Below, one piece after another: positions 58,872-64,000 of a stretch of DNA of 64,000 nucleotides. This DNA is from Ignavibacteriales bacterium (GTDB lineage Bacteria > Bacteroidota > Ignavibacteria > T3Sed10-11), in NCBI GenBank assembly GCA_003562775.1, contig PWTU01000190.1:1-64000 (forward strand), read 5' to 3'. Below the pieces are notes generated by a model. It was not told where the DNA came from. It made no database searches and worked only from the letters and a program-made list of their open reading frames with translations. The translations under genes were made by a program, and so were the position numbers. Within the stretch, counting starts at the first letter, position 1. Every line of letters starts with the position of its first letter.

Positions 58872-59645
58872 ATGATGCAATTGAAAAATAAAATAGTTCT
58901 TATTACCGGAGCAAGCAGCGGCATAGGTAGGGCATGTGCACAGCGGTTTGCCGAAGCCGGAGCAAAACTTATCCTTGCTGCTCGAAGGAGAGAACGTCTT
59001 ATTGAGTTGGTGAATGCTATCCGGGAAAAACATGCTACTGAAGTACATATTCTCACCCTTGATGTACGCGATCAAAAAGCAGTTGAGACGAGTATCAGGT
59101 CATTACCCGATGCATGGAATGAAATAGATATACTCGTAAATAACGCCGGCTTGAGCCGGGGTCTGGATAAGTTTCACGAAGGAAAATTTGAGGATTGGGA
59201 GGAGATGCTCGATACAAATGTCAAAGGACTGCTGTATGTAAGCAGGATGGTCATTCCGGGAATGGTAGAACGCAAAAGAGGAACGATCGTAAACATCGGC
59301 TCGATAGCAGGGAGGGAAGTGTATCCAAAGGGTAATGTGTATTGTGCTTCAAAATTTGCCGTTGATGCGTTGACCAAAGGTATGCGTCTTGACCTTGTCG
59401 ATACTCCGGTTCGAGTTTGCACGGTCGATCCCGGTTTGGTGGAGACGGAATTCAGCCGGGTTCGATTTCGCGGCGATTCCGAAAAAGCTGAAAAAGTCTA
59501 TCAGGGATTAACACCGCTAACGGGAGACGATGTTGCCGATGCCGTCGTATTTGCTGCCAGCCGCCCGTCTCATGTGCAGTGTGCCGAGATATTGTTGCTG
59601 CCAACCGATCAGGCATCACCGACGGTCGTTCATAGAACAGAATAA
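58872..59645 (+). CDS. SDR family NAD(P)-dependent oxidoreductase
   Basis: VLITGASSGIGRACAQ, LVNNAGLSRG, VNIGSIAGREVYPKGNVYCASKFAV (SxnYxxxK). Confidence 0.94.
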   Translation: MMQLKNKIVLITGASSGIGRACAQRFAEAGAKLILAARRRERLIELVNAIREKHATEVHILTLDVRDQKAVETSIRSLPDAWNEIDILVNNAGLSRGLDKFHEGKFEDWEEMLDTNVKGLLYVSRMVIPGMVERKRGTIVNIGSIAGREVYPKGNVYCASKFAVDALTKGMRLDLVDTPVRVCTVDPGLVETEFSRVRFRGDSEKAEKVYQGLTPLTGDDVADAVVFAASRPSHVQCAEILLLPTDQASPTVVHRTE

Positions 59646-59660
59646 CAGAAGAGGACCAAT

Positions 59661-60032
59661 ATGCAACGCATATTTTTTATTCTCGGAGCTTCGTTTGCGT
59701 TTCTCGGTGTTGCTGCCGGCGCATTCGGTGCTCATTCATTGCGTGATATGATTTCAAGTCACTACCTCCAAATATTTGAAACTGCGGTCCGCTATCAAAT
59801 GTATCACGCATTCGCACTGATAATAACGGGGTGGGCGCTTGATAGACGGGAAAATACCTATTTTCGTTTTGCCGGCTGGATGTTTGCAATAGGGATATTT
59901 TTGTTTTCAGGTAGTTTGTATATCTTATCGTTGACCGCTGCCGGATGGTTGGGAGGAGTAACACCGTTTGGCGGCGTTTCATTTCTTGCCGGTTGGGTAT
60001 TATTGGTAGTCGGTTTTGTAAATTCGAAGTAA
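59661..60032 (+). CDS. DUF423 family membrane protein
   Basis: FFILGASFAFLGVAAGAFGAHSLRD, TAVRYQMYHAFALI, GSLYILSLT, TPFGGVSFLAGWVLL. Confidence 0.93.
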   Translation: MQRIFFILGASFAFLGVAAGAFGAHSLRDMISSHYLQIFETAVRYQMYHAFALIITGWALDRRENTYFRFAGWMFAIGIFLFSGSLYILSLTAAGWLGGVTPFGGVSFLAGWVLLVVGFVNSK

Positions 60033-60137
60033 TCATGGTTTAACTCGCCGGTCGTTTGTGATTTGATATGAAGGTAAATATAATATCATTTACTTTGTTA
60101 AATATCTTTTTTATGAATAGTAGAGGGTGCTAATACT

Positions 60138-62465
60138 ATGAAAAATTTACCAGTACTTCTGTCCTTGCTTCTCATATTTGGAATTATTTTAACTGTAAAA
60201 GCAGATGAACCTTCACGTGGTTGGCTGACGGTCGATTTAATTATGCGCGATGCGGCGTGGATGGGAATATCCCCGGGCGATGTATTCTGGTCGGAAGACG
60301 GATCGGGTATTTATTTTCGGTGGAGAACAGAGGGGGATGATGGTGATTCACTTTATGTTGTGTCCGCTGAAGGCGGTATCCCGGAACGGGTATCAATTGA
60401 AGAATTTCGAAACCTTCCGTCGCAAAGGGGCGATTATACCCGGGACCGTTCGCAGAAGGTATATGATAAGCATGGTGATATTTTTGTCTATGATGTTAAC
60501 CGGAGAACTGAACGCCGGATAACGAACACTCTCGATCGAAAATCCAATCCCCGGTTTACTTTCGGTGAGAGAAAAATAACATTCGAAAGCGGAAGCAATC
60601 TATTTATGTATGATCTTGAATCGGGCTTGCTGTCCCAGCTTACCAATATCCGCAGCGGCTCACCGGCGCAAGAGGAGGGACTTACAGAAAAGGAAGAATA
60701 CTTACGGGATAGGGAACTCGAGTTATTCGAAGTGCTGCGTGAAAGAAAAAGAAGACGTGACGAGGAGGAAGCATTTCGTGAAGCCGTACGCCCGGAGCGT
60801 CCATCACCGTATCACAGAGGAAATAAATCGGTATCAAATTTTGTGCTCTCTCCGGATGAGCGGTATATTTCGTTTGTTTTGACGGAACAGGAGCGACGCA
60901 CAAAGCCGACGGAGGTTCCGAATTACGTCACCGAAAGCGGTTACATGGAAACGATTCGAAGCAGGGCTAAAACCGGTTACCCTCAGATTACTATGTCAAT
61001 GCATATCTTTGATGCCGTCGGGGATACGGTAAGGGATATACAAGTTGATATGCTCAATAATGAAGATCGTTCCCGGAAGCCGTCGGAACTTATGTATGGT
61101 CCTGTCATCTGGTCGCCCGACGGAAAAAACGCAATATTTCAAATATTTTCTCAGGATAACAAACACGGGTGGATTGTCGGCGTCGATCCGGCAAAAGCAG
61201 CCGTAACCGATATCCTCGAGTATCAGTATGATGAGGCATGGTTAGGCGGACCGGGTATTAGAGGTTGGGGCATGCGATCATCGATCGGCTGGATGCCCGA
61301 TTCGGAACGAATTTATTTTCAGTCGGAAGAAACCGGCTATTCTCATCTGTATGTCGTCAACAAAGACGGCGCCGGTAAACGACCATTGACGGAGGGAGCG
61401 TTCGAAGTATACAGCGCGGAAATTTCCCGCGATGAAAGCGTGTGGTATTTAATTACAAACGAAAAACATTTCGGTGAACGACACCTTTACACAATGCCTC
61501 TCGAAGGCGGCGTACGCACTAAAATAACTTCGATGGAAGGGAGAAACGATGCATTTATCTCTCCGCGGGAGGATCGTATCGCGATTCTTCATTCATTTAA
61601 AAATAAAATGCCTGAGTTGTATGTTATGGATAATCAACCGGGCGCCGTTCCCGTTCGGATTACTCAATCACCGTCTGCGGAATTTTTATCATACGATTGG
61701 CGTATACCCGAACTTATCCTTTTTGAAGCACGCGACGGCGTCAAGGTTCCGGCGCGTTTATATTCTCCCGATGAACCGAACGGCGCAGCAGTCATTTTTG
61801 TCCACGGTGCGGGGTACCTGCAAAATGCTCACCGGTGGTGGAGTAGATATTTCCGCGAATATATGTTCCATAACCTGCTCGCCGATATGGGATACACCGT
61901 TCTCGATATCGATTACCGCGGTAGTGCAGGGCTCGGCCGGGATTGGCGTACGGCAATATATACACATATGGGGGGCAAAGATCTCGACGATCATATCGAC
62001 GGAGCAAACTATCTTGTCGAAGAGCACGGAATCGATCGGGATCGCATCGGAATTTACGGAGGATCCTATGGTGGGTTCATTGTGTTTATGGCGATGTTCA
62101 CGGAACCGGGTGTCTTTGCAGCCGGTGCAGCTTTGCGTCCCGTAACCGACTGGGCTCACTACGCGCACTGGTATTCTTCGAACATTCTCGATATTCCGTT
62201 TGAAGATCACGAGAATTACCGGAGAAGTTCTCCCATATACCATGCCGAAGGATTTGAAGGTTCGCTGCTCATTACAGCGCCGATGGTCGATACCAATGTT
62301 CATTTTCAGGATGTGGTCCGGCTTTCACAACGTTTGATTGAACTGGGAAAAGAGAATTGGGAAGTCGCTCTTTATCCTGTAGAAGACCATGCTTTTATCG
62401 AACCGTCAAGCTGGAAGGATCAGTACAGAAGAATTTTACAATTGTTCGAGAATACATTGCATTAG
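60138..62465 (+). CDS. S9 family prolyl oligopeptidase (DPP4-like)
   Basis: Signal peptide, beta-propeller-like repeats, RIGIYGGSYGGFIVFMAMF (GxSxGG), D..VHFQD, VEDHAF. Confidence 0.93.
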   Translation: MKNLPVLLSLLLIFGIILTVKADEPSRGWLTVDLIMRDAAWMGISPGDVFWSEDGSGIYFRWRTEGDDGDSLYVVSAEGGIPERVSIEEFRNLPSQRGDYTRDRSQKVYDKHGDIFVYDVNRRTERRITNTLDRKSNPRFTFGERKITFESGSNLFMYDLESGLLSQLTNIRSGSPAQEEGLTEKEEYLRDRELELFEVLRERKRRRDEEEAFREAVRPERPSPYHRGNKSVSNFVLSPDERYISFVLTEQERRTKPTEVPNYVTESGYMETIRSRAKTGYPQITMSMHIFDAVGDTVRDIQVDMLNNEDRSRKPSELMYGPVIWSPDGKNAIFQIFSQDNKHGWIVGVDPAKAAVTDILEYQYDEAWLGGPGIRGWGMRSSIGWMPDSERIYFQSEETGYSHLYVVNKDGAGKRPLTEGAFEVYSAEISRDESVWYLITNEKHFGERHLYTMPLEGGVRTKITSMEGRNDAFISPREDRIAILHSFKNKMPELYVMDNQPGAVPVRITQSPSAEFLSYDWRIPELILFEARDGVKVPARLYSPDEPNGAAVIFVHGAGYLQNAHRWWSRYFREYMFHNLLADMGYTVLDIDYRGSAGLGRDWRTAIYTHMGGKDLDDHIDGANYLVEEHGIDRDRIGIYGGSYGGFIVFMAMFTEPGVFAAGAALRPVTDWAHYAHWYSSNILDIPFEDHENYRRSSPIYHAEGFEGSLLITAPMVDTNVHFQDVVRLSQRLIELGKENWEVALYPVEDHAFIEPSSWKDQYRRILQLFENTLH

Positions 62466-62487
62466 AAAACACACGTAAAGGATAATT

Positions 62488-63483
62488 ATGCGAAACAGCC
62501 GGATAACAGGGATAGGGCGTCACGTACCGGATCGTGTTATTACGAATTTCGACCTTGAAAAGATGATGGATACCAGCGATGAGTGGATTCGGGAACGAAC
62601 CGGTATACAAACACGACATTGGGTGCGTGAAGGCGACACTTTATCGGGGTTAGCGTATAATGCAACAATGAAAGCGCTTGATATGGCTGGAAAGAAACCC
62701 GGTGAAATTCAATTCATAATATTTGCGAGTCTCGCGTCGGATCACGAATTTCCCGGCGGAGGATGTTTTCTGCAGAAGAAGTTGGGCATACCTGGTGTGC
62801 CGGCGATGGATATACGCAATGCGTGCAGCGGGTTTGTCTACGGACTTTCCGTTGCCGATCAGTTTATTAAAACCGGAATGTACGATACGATACTTCTCGT
62901 CGGTGCCGAGATCCAGAGTACCTCACTTGATCTCACAACCCGCGGACGCGATGTGTCGGTTATCTTCGGCGACGGAGCGGGCGCTGCCGTTATTACACCG
63001 ACGGAGAAAGAAGAAAAGGGTGTGTTGACAACCCATCTCCACGCCGACGGAACATTTGCAGATAAATTATGGGCCGATGCTCCTTCGGTTAACGATAATC
63101 CGCGTATATCGAAAGCGCTGGTTGAGACCGATCGGATTTATCCCAAGATGGAAGGACGTTTTGTGTTTAAACATGCAGTCACCCGTTTTCCCGAGGTTAT
63201 TCACGAAGCTCTTGCCGCTGCGGGGTATACGAAGGATGATCTCGATCTGGTGATTCCTCATCAGGCAAACAGGCGAATCACCGAAGCCGTAGCACATCAA
63301 TTGCAACTGGGGATGGATAAAGTGTACAGCAACATCGAACGGTACGGGAATACGACCGCTGCATCGATTCCTATTGCAATAAGTGAAGCGGTGGAGCAGG
63401 GACTGATAAAGGAAAACTCACTGGTATGTCTGGCATCTTTCGGCGCGGGATTTACATGGGCGTCAGCGTTGATCAGATGGTAG
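62488..63483 (+). CDS. fabH: 3-oxoacyl-[acyl-carrier-protein] synthase III
   Basis: TSDEWIRERTGIQTRHW, DIRNACSGFVYGLSVA, VIPHQANRRI, ERYGNTTAASIPIA. Confidence 0.96.
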   Translation: MRNSRITGIGRHVPDRVITNFDLEKMMDTSDEWIRERTGIQTRHWVREGDTLSGLAYNATMKALDMAGKKPGEIQFIIFASLASDHEFPGGGCFLQKKLGIPGVPAMDIRNACSGFVYGLSVADQFIKTGMYDTILLVGAEIQSTSLDLTTRGRDVSVIFGDGAGAAVITPTEKEEKGVLTTHLHADGTFADKLWADAPSVNDNPRISKALVETDRIYPKMEGRFVFKHAVTRFPEVIHEALAAAGYTKDDLDLVIPHQANRRITEAVAHQLQLGMDKVYSNIERYGNTTAASIPIAISEAVEQGLIKENSLVCLASFGAGFTWASALIRW

Positions 63484-64000
63484 GTCATCGTATTCATCTT
63501 CCTCCTCAGACTGACCGCGACGTTGAAGTATCGCCTTTATAAATGCAACGATTACAAGAATAGCCGCAATCAGGAAAAGGAATTGAAACATATTCCGGCT
63601 GATATAGGTAAACCACGAAACTTGCGCTTGAATATGATTTACCCAGTTATATTCGACCTGCCGCAAAGTATGTGGAAGAACTGTAGCAAATGCCCGGTCG
63701 GCAGAGGCACCGTGCCGCATTTCGTGAAGAACCTCGATCAATGCTCTTTCACCATATACATCTACAATGTTTTCAATAAAGCTTAAGCTTTGTTGATACG
63801 CGAGCATCGTTTCGCTTCTGCCTGAGGGGAAGGAAACAAGCTCGTCAAAGCGGTACAGGTTATCGCGCATCGCAGCGCTTTCAAGCACCGACCACCCCGG
63901 GTCGGTTGCCAGCTCACTGATTCCCCCTGTTACCCACTGAGAGACTCCTTCATCAAGCCAGCGGGGCAGTATATTCGAATCGATATGATGGTGCAAAACC
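63463..64000 (-). CDS. Peptidase MA/gluzincin-like membrane-anchored protein, 5' end truncated by window edge
   Basis: VLHHHIDSNILPRWLDEGVSQWVTG resembles the end of HExxH plus the WLDEG motif; C-terminal TM helix FQFLFLIAAILVIVAFIKAIL. Frame is open to the right edge. Confidence 0.75.
   Translation of the reverse strand, partial: VLHHHIDSNILPRWLDEGVSQWVTGGISELATDPGWSVLESAAMRDNLYRFDELVSFPSGRSETMLAYQQSLSFIENIVDVYGERALIEVLHEMRHGASADRAFATVLPHTLRQVEYNWVNHIQAQVSWFTYISRNMFQFLFLIAAILVIVAFIKAILQRRGQSEEEDEYDDLPSDQR

Noticed and set aside
61549-62145. 198-aa alternative-frame ORF in the S9 peptidase gene
   Set aside because: Out-of-frame shadow of a strong peptidase gene (GGSYGGF motif in the other frame).
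1-64000. CRISPR arrays, prophage or integrative elements
   Set aside because: No regularly spaced repeats, integrase, terminase or transposase ORF was seen; nearly all ORFs match housekeeping or envelope families.

Overview
The window is a gene-dense (about 95% coding) bacterial chromosomal segment. Most genes are on the + strand. Gene content (CcmABCDEF, complex I NuoJKLMN, a T9SS-type C-terminal domain, FG-GAP proteins, BamD/LolA) suggests a Gram-negative FCB-group bacterium; that taxonomy is inference. Main content: a nicotinamidase-like hydrolase truncated at the left edge, folate genes (folB/folK), asnS, a NatAB-type ABC exporter, nuoJKLMN without the other nuo genes, nnr, TonB, CorC-like and CapA proteins, a multi-PAS/GAF histidine kinase with two response regulators, htpX, bamD, a T9SS-type cargo metalloprotease, a ccm cluster, a copper module (AraC-HMA regulator plus CopA), SRP RNA, rng, gcvT, ftsK, lolA, uppP, an NSS transporter, holA, a VTE5/VTE6-like fusion, an S9 peptidase and fabH. 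No CRISPR array, prophage, tRNA, rRNA or intact transposon was seen. The most interesting signals are: (1) a near-perfect internal Shine-Dalgarno and start codon inside copA that would release a free CopZ-like chaperone; (2) a Ccm cluster with a CXXXY-type CcmE, no local ccmG/ccmH and a small unlisted ccmD-like ORF; (3) a HMA-AraC fusion regulator upstream of copA; (4) a response regulator with a degenerate DHp domain lacking the phospho-His; (5) a fused prenol kinase/prenyl-phosphate kinase-like protein; (6) a 39-aa MetS-like subunit missed by the ORF track; (7) GNAT and other gene remnants, and a long-range inverted repeat before asnS.
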